From contig CM060687.1 of the NCBI GenBank assembly GCA_030686995.1, forward strand, positions 172,837,090 through 172,901,089: a stretch of 64,000 nt of DNA, read 5' to 3'. A program made the position numbers and the translations under genes. The notes under the pieces are model-generated. The model was given only the letters and a program-made list of their open reading frames with translations, searched no databases and was not told where the DNA came from. This document shows, in pieces, positions 1 through 10,179 of the stretch. Source of the stretch: Artemisia argyi. Lineage: Eukaryota > Streptophyta > Magnoliopsida > Asterales > Asteraceae. Numbering within the stretch: position 1 is the first letter of the stretch; each line of letters starts with the position of its first letter.

Positions 1-1
1 C

Positions 2-314
2 GCTCATCACAAATTGGTTGAAGGCTTTCCAAGATTCCGTTATGCCAAAGATCACCTATGTCCAGCCTGTGAACAAGGAAAAAGTACCCGTGCTCATTTT
101 CCTTCAAAACCTGAACACAGTACTAATCATGTTTTACAACTGCTTCATATGGATTTGTTTGGTCCAATGCGTGTTCAAAGTATCAACGGTAAACGCTACA
201 TTTTAGTAATTGTTGATGATTACTCCCGTTGGACTTGGGTTTATTTTCTTCGAAGAAAAGATCAAGCTCCTCAAATGATCATTACCTTTCTCACCAAAAT
301 ACAAGTTCAGCTAC
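2..314 (+). pseudogene. Element A pol, part 1: GAG-pre-integrase and start of integrase core
   Basis: The frame starting at base 2 encodes the end of the pre-integrase zinc region (CPACEQGKS) followed by the start of the integrase core, with the first catalytic Asp in HMDLFGPM and then [12 protein letters not shown]. The reading frame is open until G1 interrupts it at 315. It resumes at 6969 after the duplicated target GCTAC/GCTAT. The same region is continuous in C at 49620-49920, which gives the empty-site comparison. Confidence 0.9.
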
Positions 315-520
315 TGATGAGGCGAAAAATGATCCGTTTTTAGGGGGTCATTTAAGCCCGAATCCGAATTTATTTGATCAAATATTGCCCTAAATCGTTC
401 CTTTTGTGATTTTAGGTGTTTGGAGAGTGAATTCTGGAAAAGAAGCCATTTTGGACGTTTTTGGAGCATAAAAGTGAAGAAAACGGCAAAGTACCAAATT
501 TCCATGCTGAAGATACAAGG

Positions 521-741
521 TGACGGCGTCAAGGGTAATATCTTGACGGCGTCAGACATGAAGATTAAAATACTGAAGGTGGTGACGGCGTCAAACGCCT
601 TCATGACGGCGTCAAAGTGGCAAGAATAAAATACCGTGGTCGGTGACGGCGTCACATAGGCCGTCATAAGTAGATCAAGGCCGTCCGAGGAAGTATATGG
701 CGGCGAGGTGACGGCGTCACATGTAACTCTTGACGCCGTCA
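521..741. promoter_or_regulatory. U3 array of the palindrome TGACGNCGTCA in G1
   Basis: Seven perfect 11-mers lie at 521, 544, 583, 604, 644, 709 and 731. The centre is G in six and C in the last. Each is an inverted pair of TGACG, the core recognised by plant TGA-type bZIP factors (family knowledge). The array ends about 12 bp upstream of a TATA box, as expected for an LTR promoter. The 3' LTR repeats it at 5764-5984, with one unit changed (TGACAGCGTCA). Factor binding is inferred. Confidence 0.75.
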
Positions 742-752
742 GCCTACTTTTC

Positions 753-760
753 CTATATAT
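753..760 (+). promoter_or_regulatory. Probable TATA box of the G1 LTR
   Basis: CTATATAT lies just after the palindrome array and about 440 bp into the LTR, which is a normal position for the U3/R boundary. The corresponding sites are near 5996-6003 in the 3' LTR and at 38686-38693 in the G3 LTR, also directly after the last palindrome. Transcription would be expected to start roughly 30 bp downstream. Confidence 0.65.
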
Positions 761-1731
761 AGTTTTCTAGTTTTTTCATTAAAGAAAAGAGAAGTTTTGG
801 TGAAACCCTAAAGACGAATTTGGTGCCTCTTTTACAGGTTTTTCAAGGGTTCCAAACCCTTGATACCTTGCATTGTAATTGAGATAAGTGTTCTTCTAAT
901 TCAATCAATATGTCTATGTGTTGGTTGTTTATCTCTTGTTCTTGTCTCAATTCAATTATGCTAGGCTAGATCTCTCTTGTGTTTGCTTAGATCTAATGAA
1001 ACCTAGATGTTGATTATGTGTTGATTACTTGTTTATTCTTGTTCTTGGATGAATGATTTATATGTTAGGCTTAAGAAAACTGGCAGATCTCCAAATGGTA
1101 ACATGCTTGAACGTCTTAAGAAACATGAACCGAGGCGTACTAGGTCTTTATTGGTTGTATTTAATGCATGAGCCACTGTTTACAATCCCTATAGTTGTGC
1201 TGGGTCATGGTGTAGGAGGAGATAAGAGCTCATAGAGTTGGGGAGTTATGTATGCCACCCCACGAATGGTATTAAGGAATACAATCCGTCATCCATACAA
1301 GTATAACAAGTAATTAACATGTAAAAGATATCTAGGGAGTAGTGAAGTCTAAGTAAACACAATTTCTCCAATTACTGCTCACAACATTAGTATAATTTAG
1401 TTTAATTTCATTTTCAGTATTTTATTTTGAATATATATTAGCTTTGGGTTAGTTGACTAGCAACTAATTCCGCCCACCCCTTCAAAAACCGAGATTTTAC
1501 TTGCTTTCTAAAAAAATATAAAAACACAAAAATAATCATCCCTCACCTCTAAAACTAGTAAATTAGGTTTTCTAATCCTAGCGACACTATTCCTAAGCTG
1601 AACGATCAATCCCCCGGTACTTGTCACTATACTATACTACAACGATCAGGTACACTGCCTGGTGGGGGTTGTAAGCTTCTCGAGATCCCTCGAGAGGTAA
1701 AGCAAGGTGCGATTCCCACGTATCAAGTTTT

Positions 1732-1750
1732 TGGCGCCGCAGCCTGGGGA
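1732..1750 (+). other. Primer-binding site of G1 (tRNA-Asp-like)
   Basis: TGGCGCCGCAGCCTGGGGA starts six bases after the LTR end. It is close to the TGGCGCCGTTGCCGGGGA type used by Athila/Tat elements for tRNA-Asp priming. The same site is present in G3 at 39681. Confidence 0.75.
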
Positions 1751-1907
1751 ATAGTTATTGTCTAGGTTAGGATTTCTTTTTATTAGGTCTACTTGCTAGA
1801 TTCCTTTCTAGTAAGATTTTATTTTTATTTTTAGGTTCTCTTTAGTCTAACTTTTGTTTGTGTCTTTGTTAGTAAAAACCTTTCCATTGACTATTCTGTT
1901 AGCCATT

Positions 1908-3059
1908 ATGGAGAACGTGAATCCACCATACTACAAACCACGAAATTCACCCACTCCAAATGACATCTTGATGTTTAAACAACATGAGGATGAACCTATC
2001 TATGATGCATGGGCTCGTTTTAAATATTTACTCCGAAAAGTCCCTCATCATAATTTTGATCTGTGCTCCCAAATTGAAATATTTTACCATCGTGTCGACC
2101 ACTATACCAAAATGGACATTGACCATACCGCACATGGGGACCTTTGGGGATTAAGTGCTGATGAAGCATGGGAAACCATAGAGAATTGTGCCATACTTGC
2201 CAAAAAAATGGACAACCCAACAAACGTTGTTACGGATCAATTGATAGCAAGTTTAAGGGAACAAGCAAGAAGACTGTTTGGGGATAAAACTATAGATGAG
2301 ATAACTGGGCATACGGGGTGGTATGATTTCACCACAATACAAATGGAAAAGATAGTAGAAAACCCAAGCCCAATAAGTACCACACAAGTCCTACCATCAC
2401 TTGAGGAATACACACCACCCGTGACTTACCCGGAAGAAGTAGAAGAGACTATAGGAGCCCCAATAGAGGTAGAACCCTTGTACCAAACACCACTAGAGGA
2501 TATAGGTTTGAATACTTGTAGTGATAACCTTACTCTTAGTTCTAGGGAATTACCTAGTGTTGATGAACCGGAACCTCAATCTTCACACAACTCTCCATCT
2601 TTAGATATGCATCTAGGAAACAAAAGAGGAGCCGACCCACCCATCAACCCATGTAGTCCGGGTAGTCTTAGGATAAAGGTAATGGACTCTAAGCCTTGTA
2701 GAGAGGAAGCCAATATAGGAGTGGAAAATGGCCTTACATGCTTACATCACCCATTTATGATTGATCACAAGAAACATTATGGGTTTAAACCGGGTTTATT
2801 AGGCCAAGATGGATTCCCAACTAGGAGTCTCTCGAAATTGATAGAAGATGATCCCTTTCTAAGAGAAAATCTTAATTCACCCACTAACCCAATTGAATTA
2901 GGTAAGGCTATGATGATAGGATCCCGCACCTTTGAGCATACAATTCATCCACCACTCTTTCCTCACGAGGCATATTTACACCCTAAGGTTGTGTATCGCT
3001 ACTTTCACCCGCACTTAATCCTAAGTGTAGGGACAACCTCGCCTTTATCCGTGAAATAA
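1908..3059 (+). CDS. G1 gag-like protein, N-terminally shortened
   Basis: The ORF is about 383 codons from the ATG at 1908, which I prefer to an upstream in-frame start at 1854 because MENVNPP aligns with the MEGGN start of the G3 gag. After about 20 residues it jumps into the second half of the Athila-type Gag domain (NDILMFKQHEDEPIYDAWAR, then LLRKVPHH). The first half of that domain, present in G3, is missing. The remainder is acidic and proline-rich with no zinc knuckle, and ends with a region sharing the GFKPG motif of G3. Its frame is intact although the element lacks pol, so it may still make a structural or RNA-binding protein. Function is inferred. Confidence 0.7.
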   Translation: MENVNPPYYKPRNSPTPNDILMFKQHEDEPIYDAWARFKYLLRKVPHHNFDLCSQIEIFYHRVDHYTKMDIDHTAHGDLWGLSADEAWETIENCAILAKKMDNPTNVVTDQLIASLREQARRLFGDKTIDEITGHTGWYDFTTIQMEKIVENPSPISTTQVLPSLEEYTPPVTYPEEVEETIGAPIEVEPLYQTPLEDIGLNTCSDNLTLSSRELPSVDEPEPQSSHNSPSLDMHLGNKRGADPPINPCSPGSLRIKVMDSKPCREEANIGVENGLTCLHHPFMIDHKKHYGFKPGLLGQDGFPTRSLSKLIEDDPFLRENLNSPTNPIELGKAMMIGSRTFEHTIHPPLFPHEAYLHPKVVYRYFHPHLILSVGTTSPLSVK

Positions 3060-5557
3060 GGGTAGAGTCAAGCTCGTGACTCGAACAAAAACAAGCGCTT
3101 CTTGGGAGGCAACCCATGTTTTGTGTGATTTTATTTGTTTGATTGTTATTTGCTTCCGTATGCATGTTTTATTTTTATTGTTGGTTGATCATGTTTCTCA
3201 ATTAATATGTGGAAATACTTTATTATGTTGTTTGGCCTAGTCTTAACTCCAACCTAAAGGTATTTTTGCAAAAGATAAGTGTAAGGGGAAACCCCAAATA
3301 TGTTTTCAAGAAACAAACCGATCATGATTCTCCACAATTTTAAATGAACATGTATATTCGTATTTGTTAGAGTCAAATGCTTGTATTGAGTCATAATGAA
3401 GTTTTGCAGGATTTTCCAGGAAGTAGGACAAAGTTTTTCCAGAAATTTTCCGGAAACTTAACATAAGAATTTTTGCAGGTCCATTCTGACGGCGTCAGAG
3501 TATTGCTCTTGACGGCGTCAGGAGTTAAAAATCTGGAAATTTTACCGGTTTTGTTTTTCTAACGGAGTCTTATGGTTTTTGTGAATTATTAAGTTTTATA
3601 ATCTCTAGGAAATCTGCAAACTTCATTCCACAAGCATTATATCTTATCTTGTTTTCTAGGACTTAGTAACTTATATAGGATGCCGCCGATTTTACGCGAG
3701 GTTGCCTTGTCTATTGTTGTCAGGATTTACAGGTTATTTATGACAAGAAGATGATTTATATTCTGGAAGGGAAGCTTTGATTGTTCGTTTTCTTGGAGGA
3801 AGATTTAACCTGGCCAACCTAAAATCAATACCGAGCGAATCAGGGGAGTATTTGATTTCTTTCTCTTTACTTCTTAACTTTTACATTCTTTACTTGAACA
3901 TTGGGGACAATGTTCATCTTAAGTGTAAGGGGAGGGTAAAAAGATGATACCTTACATATGCACTTTCGCTTGAGTTTGTTTTGTCTAATAGTAGATGTGT
4001 AATAAAACTACGAGAAATACTTGTTAGTGCAATTTTAGCGCCAAATTTAAAATTTTTTACAACATTTAGGAGTGAAACTTTAGCCATAGCAAGCGTCTCA
4101 TGGATAGGAGGTTGTATGACTAGCACATAACCGTATATTCAGAAAAATTTTCCACCCAAAAATGTGAGGTTCGCCTTTAGATTTGATAGGAAAAGCATTT
4201 ACTATTAGTGCTTATGAGTGTACTGGTAGCATTTAGATTCTAGAACTTGCGTTAGTGATGCATCCCGAGACCGCTAGTGAGACTACATTCGTGTGGTAGG
4301 ATTTACTACATGATAAGAGACATTAGGATCACCCTTGTGTTAAACCCGTATTATAATTACTTGACCATTTAAGTCATATTACTTGGCTAGTTAAGTCAAC
4401 TAATTTTTCCCACACCCTTAGCGTTGTACTCATTTTTAGTACACGATACCCCTAGTACACCCCTCCGAGCCTATCTTTTCATTTCTAACTTTAAGCATCC
4501 TACTTAAAGGAAGAATTTGTTACACCCCACTTAAATGTACAACCAAATCGCCTTAGCCTTCCGTGTATGCGCTCATCTTTTGTGCATTATTGTTATTTGT
4601 TAAACCCTAAGTTAACTTTCTAATTGATTACATGGTTGCTAAGTCGAGTCATATCCTTGTACATATTGTTTTGGGACGATTGGGACTCATGGGTAAGTAC
4701 TTATTTTATGGAGTAATGGGGAAGAACATCATTTATTACCCCCATATGTACGTTAATCTTAAAAGTGCTCCAAGTGTTTTGATTTTCTTAATTCGAGTCA
4801 TTAGATTAGTTAATTGTAAAGTATGTAAAAATTCAAGTGTAAGGGGAATGCTCAAACCCCTATGATGTATTATTTTGGATGGTAGGGTAAGAGTGTATGC
4901 AAAAAAAAATAAAAAATAAAAAATAAAAAATAAAAAATAAAAATAAAAAAATTAAGAAAAAGAAAAAAGAAAAAGAAAAAAAATAGAAAAAGAAAAAGAG
5001 AAAAAACATACGGACTACCATCCCGTTTCATTCTATGTTTATTTTATGTTTTTGTTATTTTTCATTTATTAGCTTAAGTCGAGTCTAGTCTTGGCTTAGC
5101 AACGCCATTTTGTACATGTAATTAACCAAGATTGTTAACTCGCCACCAGTAAAATTTCCTTTATCCAACAAAACCGTGTAATTCATATCCCTATACCTAA
5201 CGTTACAACCCTTTAAAAAGACCTCTTTGATAGTTTATCCTAGGTGCTTATGCCATGTGGTGGAGGTTTGATCCTTTCCCAAGCCTATGGTAATCTATTT
5301 TGTTATGACAGGTAGTGAGAGATATCTTCCATTTCCATAATGTTATATTACTTTATTACACCCGAGAGATGTGAGTATCTAAACACTATTTGTGAGGTGC
5401 TTGTGTATGACCTCCGTGCTTGTCTATTGGTCTTTAGTGGAACGATTATTTGTTGTAATTACTTTTATATCAGTGTTAAATGACCCCTAACTTGTCTTTC
5501 GAGTAGAATAAAAGTGCATTTGCTTGAGGACAAGCCAATCTCAAGTGTAAGGGTATA
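3060..5557 (+). other. G1 3' internal noncoding region, ending in the polypurine tract
   Basis: No coding region is supported here. At 3487 and 3510 lie two more perfect TGACGGCGTCA palindromes, spaced 23 bp like the promoter-proximal pair in the LTRs. Around 3897-3937 is a GGGGACAATG ... AAGTGTAAGGGGAGG tract typical of Athila-like elements. An A-rich tract covers about 4902-5008. The region ends with a purine-rich segment next to the 3' LTR (AAGTGTAAGGGTATA), the likely PPT. G2 carries a diverged copy of the second half at 36193-37717. Confidence 0.7.
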
Positions 5558-6968
5558 TGATGAGGCGAAAAATGATCCGTTTTTAGGGGGTCATTTAAGC
5601 CCGAATCCGAATTTATTTGATCAAATATTGCCCTAAATCGTTCCTTTTGTGATTTTAGGTGTTTGGAGAGTGAATTCTGGAAAAGAAGCCATTTTGGACG
5701 TTTTTGGAGCATAAAAGTGAAGAAAACGGCAAAGTACCAAATTTCCATGCTGAAGATACAAGGTGACGGCGTCAAGGGTAATATCTTGACAGCGTCAGAC
5801 ATGAAGATTAAAATACTGAAGGTGGTGACGGCGTCAAACGCCTTCATGACGGCGTCAAAGTGGCAAGAATAAAATACCGTGGTCGGTGACGGCGTCACAT
5901 AGGCCGTCATAAGTAGATCAAGGCCGTCCGAGGAAGTATATGGCGGCGAGGTGACGGCGTCACATGTAACTCTTGACGCCGTCAGCCTACTTTTCCTATA
6001 TATAGTTTTCTAGTTTTTTCATTAAAGAAAAGAGAAGTTTTGGTGAAACCCTAAAGACGAATTTGGTGCCTCTTTTACAGGTTTTTCAAGGGTTCCAAAC
6101 CCTTGATACCTTGCATTGTAATTGAGATAAGTGTTCTTCTAATTCAATCAATATGTCTATGTGTTGGTTGTTTATCTCTTGTTCTTGTCTCAATTCAATT
6201 ATGCTAGGCTAGATCTCTCTTGTGTTTGCTTAGATCTAATGAAACCTAGATGTTGATTATGTGTTGATTACTTGTTTATTCTTGTTCTTGGATGAATGAT
6301 TTATATGTTAGGCTTAAGAAAACTGGCAGATCTCCAAATGGTAACATGCTTGAACGTCTTAAGAAACATGAACCGAGGCGTACTAGGTCTTTATTGGTTG
6401 TATTTAATGCATGAGCCACTGTTTACAATCCCTATAGTTGTGCTGGGTCATGGTGTAGGAGGAGATAAGAGCTCATAGAGTTGGGGAGTTATGTATGCCA
6501 CCCCACGAATGGTATTAAGGAATACAATCCGTCATCCATACAAGTATAACAAGTAATTAACATGTAAAAGATATCTAGGGAGTAGTGAAGTCTAAGTAAA
6601 CACAATTTCTCCAATTACTGCTCACAACATTAGTATAATTTAGTTTAATTTCATTTTCAGTATTTTATTTTGAATATATATTAGCTTTGGGTTAGTTGAC
6701 TAGCAACCAATTCCGCCCACTCCTTCAAAAACCGAGATTTTACTTGCTTTCTAAAAAAATATAAAAACACAAAAATAATCATCCCTCACCTCTAGAACTA
6801 GTAAATTAGGTTTTCTAATCCTAGCGACACTATTCCTAAGCTGAACGATCAATCCCCCGGTACTTGTCACTATACTATACTACAACGATCAGGTACACTG
6901 CCTGGTGGGGGTTGTAAGCTTCTCGAGATCCCTCGAGAGGTAAAGCAAGGTGCGATTCCCACGTATCA
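5558..6968 (+). repeat. G1 3' LTR (1411 bp)
   Basis: It has the same length and ends as 315-1725, with four visible substitutions. It contains the same palindrome array (5764-5984) and TATA box. The following GCTAT is the right-hand target duplication, after which element A integrase resumes. Confidence 0.93.
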
Positions 6969-9626
6969 GCTATGCAACACAGTCAGAATTGTTAGAACTG
7001 ACAATGGCACATAATTTAAGAATCAGACTCTAGGGTCGTATTTTGAGAAAGTGGGAATTGAACATCAAACATCCATTCCACGAACACCCGAACAGAATGG
7101 AGTAGTCGAAAGATGCAACAGAACATTAGTGGAAGCTGCACGAATGATGTTAATCAATGCTCAATTACCATTTTACTTATGGGCGAAAGCTATTTCAACC
7201 GCATGTTACACTCAAAACCGTTGTATGATCACAAAACGCCATCACAAAAACCCTTATCAGATTGTTCACAAAAGGAAACCGAACATCAATTACTTTCATG
7301 TATTTGGAACTCTATGTTATCCAGTTAATGATCGTGATGATCTAGGTAAACTTAAAGCAAAGGCTGACATTGGAATATTTGTTGGATAGTGTAAAAATTC
7401 AAAAGGCTTTCGGATATGGAATCGTCGTACAAGAGAAATTCAAGAGACTATTCATGCTAATTTCGATGAACTCTCTCAAATGGCCTCTAAGCAAAACAGC
7501 TTAGGACCCGCATCCAACCGTCTTAACTTTCCGGAATCTTCGGCTGAACCATTGTCACTCTCCCGTAAAGAAGTGGAAACCTTGTTTGCTCCATTGTTTG
7601 ATGATACGATTGTTAACCGTCCATCTGAGGCCTCACCAAATTTCGCTGCACATCTTGATCAACATCAAGTACCTGATACACCTCAACAAAAAACAACAAC
7701 TGTTGGAAGAGACGGTCTTCCGATTGTATCCCCAACAACAACAGAACAAACCGGGTCCAACTCACGACTATCAGCTGGAGACTCCATACCTTTATCAGTT
7801 CCACAAACCGCAGAGCATGACCCAGAACCGTTCATTAACCCATTTGCACCGGCTCCACTTGTCCCCGACATTGCTGAGTCATCTACACACAATTTGGATC
7901 CTGCTCACTTACAAGATACTTATCAACTTCACCCTTCGACACACAAATGGACTAGAGATCACCCATTAGTTCAAATTATTGGCCATCCAGATGCACCTAT
8001 TATGACAAGACAACGACTTCACACAGACGGTGAAACTTGCATATACGCACTCACAGTATGTGAAACCATGCCAAAGAACGTCAAAGAAGCTATGACTTAT
8101 GAAAACTGGATTGAGTCTATGCAAGAAGAATTCGAATCCTTTCAAAGATTGGAAGTCTGGGAAATGGTTGAAAAACCTGAAGTAATCATTGTCATTGGAT
8201 TAAAATGGATCTGGAAAATAAACTGGATGCAGAAGGAACTGTCATACGCAACAAATCACGCTTGGTAGCAAAATGATACTCTCAAGAAGAAGGAATCGAT
8301 TTTGAAGAATCATTTGCTCCATTAGCTAGACTTGAAGCTGTACGGATCTTCTTAGCATATGCTGCTCATTGGAATATGATTGTTCATCAAATGGACGTGA
8401 AAACGGCTTTTCTAAATGGTCAACTCCGTGAAGTGGTTTATGTCAGTCAACCTGAAGGATTTGTTGATCCAGAACGTCCTAATCATGTCTACAAGCTAAA
8501 GAAGTCTCTCTACGGTCTCAAGCAAGCCCCAAGGGCGTGGTATGACAAGTTATCTACATTCCTGTTGGCTAATAACTTTACTCGAGGCTCGGTGGACCCA
8601 AAACTGTTTACAAAAACATACGGGGCGGACTTATTAATTGTTCAAATTTATGTCGATGGCATTATTTTTGCTTCAACCAACAAATGTTACTCAATGGATT
8701 TTGCAAAATTAATGACAGATAATTTTGATATGTCCATGATGGGTGAACTTACGTTCTTTCTAGGACTACAAGTTCATCAATCACACCATGGAATTTTTCT
8801 AAATCAGTCAAAATATGCTCTTGAGATTTTAAAGAAACATGGAATGCAAAGTTGTGATACAATGAATACACCTATGGCCAATTCCACAAAACTAGATGCT
8901 GATATACATGGGACTCCTGTTGACCCTACCAAATACCGAAGTATTATTGGGTCCCTCATGTATCTCACATCTAGTAGACCAGATATTGTATTTGCTGTCT
9001 ATATGTGTTCGCGTTATCAGTCTAAACCAACTGAGAAACACCTCAATGAGGCAAAAAGAATCCTTCGATACATAAAGGGAACCATCCATTTAGGAATCTG
9101 GTATCCGAAGGATTCTGGTTTTGAACTAATAGCTTTTTCAGACGCTGACCATGCAGGATGCTTAGACACGCGAAAAAGTACATCAGGCGGATTACAGTTT
9201 CTTGGAGATAAGCTTGTGTCTTGGCAATCAAAGAAGCAGGACTGCACTTCACTGTCTTCAATAGAATCTGAATACGTAGCTATGTCTGCTTGTTGTGCTC
9301 AAGTCATTTGGATGAGATCACAACTTAAAGACTATAGCTACCTATTCAATAAGATTCCGATCTACTGTGATTCCAAAAGTGCAATTGTGATCTCCTGCAA
9401 CACAGTCCATCACTGCAAATCCAAACACATTGATCTCCGATATCATTTCATCAAGGAGCATGTCGAAAAGGGTACCGTTGAATTATATTTTGTGGGAACT
9501 GAGTACCAATTGGCGGACTTACTTACAAAAGCCTTAGCTCCATCAAGGTTTGCTAGTTTAGTTCACCAAATTGGTATGCGATGTTTGACTCCAGAGGATC
9601 TGGAAAAGTTTTTAAAATACAACTAA
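6969..9626 (+). pseudogene. Element A pol, part 2: integrase, reverse transcriptase, RNase H (broken)
   Basis: The reading continues the integrase (TDNGT, then EQNGVVER with the catalytic Glu) and a proline/serine-rich linker. It then enters the copia RT domain ([26 protein letters not shown]) and RNase H ([32 protein letters not shown]). Breaks seen: TAA at 7012, TAG at 7387, a one-base deletion near 8215 and TGA at 8274. The RT active site YVDD is YVDG (GAC to GGC at 8658-8660). The final 417 codons (8376-9626) are open but catalytically compromised. It ends TAA at 9624-9626. Confidence 0.92.
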
Positions 9627-9722
9627 ATGTCAAACATCAAAACTATCTTTGTATATAATTTTTCAAAAACAAAACACAAAATTATAAAAACATCAAAAAC
9701 ACAAAAAGATTTTTCTATTTCT

Positions 9723-9728
<6 letters not shown>

Positions 9729-9753
<25 letters not shown>

Positions 9754-9864
9754 GCAAGTATATCGCTTCCTTTCAACACCTTGTTATTTCTTTATCTTTT
9801 ACAAAGTGTTGAGGGGGAGTCACGCTTAAAATCCTTCTCAATTTTTTCAAATCGGTATACTTGC
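9729..9864 (+). other. Post-pol cassette of element A: encoded poly(A) tract plus nested inverted repeat around a purine tract
   Basis: A 25-nt A run (9729-9753) lies about 100 nt after the pol stop. It is followed by GCAAGTATA (9754-9762), which pairs with TATACTTGC (9856-9864). Inside this, TCAACAC (9773) pairs with GTGTTGA (9806), directly followed by GGGGGAG. The same order and pairing occur in B (24437-24593) and C (61154-61313) despite divergence elsewhere, so the structure is maintained. A role in 3'-end formation, RNA structure or priming is possible but unproven. Confidence 0.75.
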
Positions 9865-10179
9865 ATATTTCCATAAGATGCGTTGTTTCAGAATTAATGG
9901 ATATCTCATGTCTTTTTATTTTCATAAACGGTGTCATAAGGAGTATATCTTAGATTATTGCCTTTGGTTATCAACTTGTATCAAACTTTAGGACTCATGA
10001 TGCAAAATAAGTAGTTAGGGGACCAAAAGTGTCAAAATCTCAAGGTGCAAAACATAAACATAAACAAACACCCCGTTTTTTACAAATAATATAAAAAAAA
10101 AAAATCAATCAAACTTACACCCATTTGAAACCTACGACTCAAAATCAAACGGAAAATCCGTGCTTCAAATCTTCAATTT
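9865..10179 (+). promoter_or_regulatory. Putative ORF3 promoter/leader-exon region, element A
   Basis: This is noncoding, AT-rich sequence between the post-pol cassette and a GTAAGT donor. A block at 10018-10034 (GGGGACCAAAAGTGTCA) matches 61529-61546 in C and the complement of 24193-24212 in B, so part is conserved among families. No unambiguous TATA box was chosen. The transcription start is unknown. Confidence 0.4.

Larger units (their letters stand above)
315..1725 (+). repeat. G1 5' LTR (1411 bp)
   Basis: It begins TGATGAGGCG and ends CCACGTATCA, so it has TG...CA ends. It differs from the 3' LTR at four sites that I can see: near 547, two near 1468-1478, and one near 1554. Short ORFs inside it also occur in the 3' LTR and look incidental. 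Confidence 0.93.
315..6968 (+). mobile_element. G1: non-autonomous Athila-like (Ty3) element inside element A integrase
   Basis: Two 1411-bp LTRs flank a 3.8-kb internal region. The target duplication is GCTAC (310-314) and GCTAT (6969-6973); the single mismatch is a C to T at a CpG (CTACGC to CTATGC). A tRNA-Asp-like PBS follows the 5' LTR and a purine tract precedes the 3' LTR. The only long ORF is a gag-like one; protease, RT, RNase H and integrase are absent. I count 4 differences between the LTRs (about 0.3%), so insertion was recent. It must have been mobilised with enzymes supplied by another element. Confidence 0.92.

Noticed and set aside
311..667. 118-codon minus-strand ORF in the G1 LTR (repeated near 5476-5910)
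   Set aside because: It runs antisense through the promoter palindrome array, recurs only because the LTR is duplicated, and shows no recognisable domain.
1053..1235. 60-codon ORF in the G1 LTR (also 6296-6478)
   Set aside because: It lies in the transcribed leader part of the LTR, is duplicated with the LTR, and the G3 LTR does not keep the frame.
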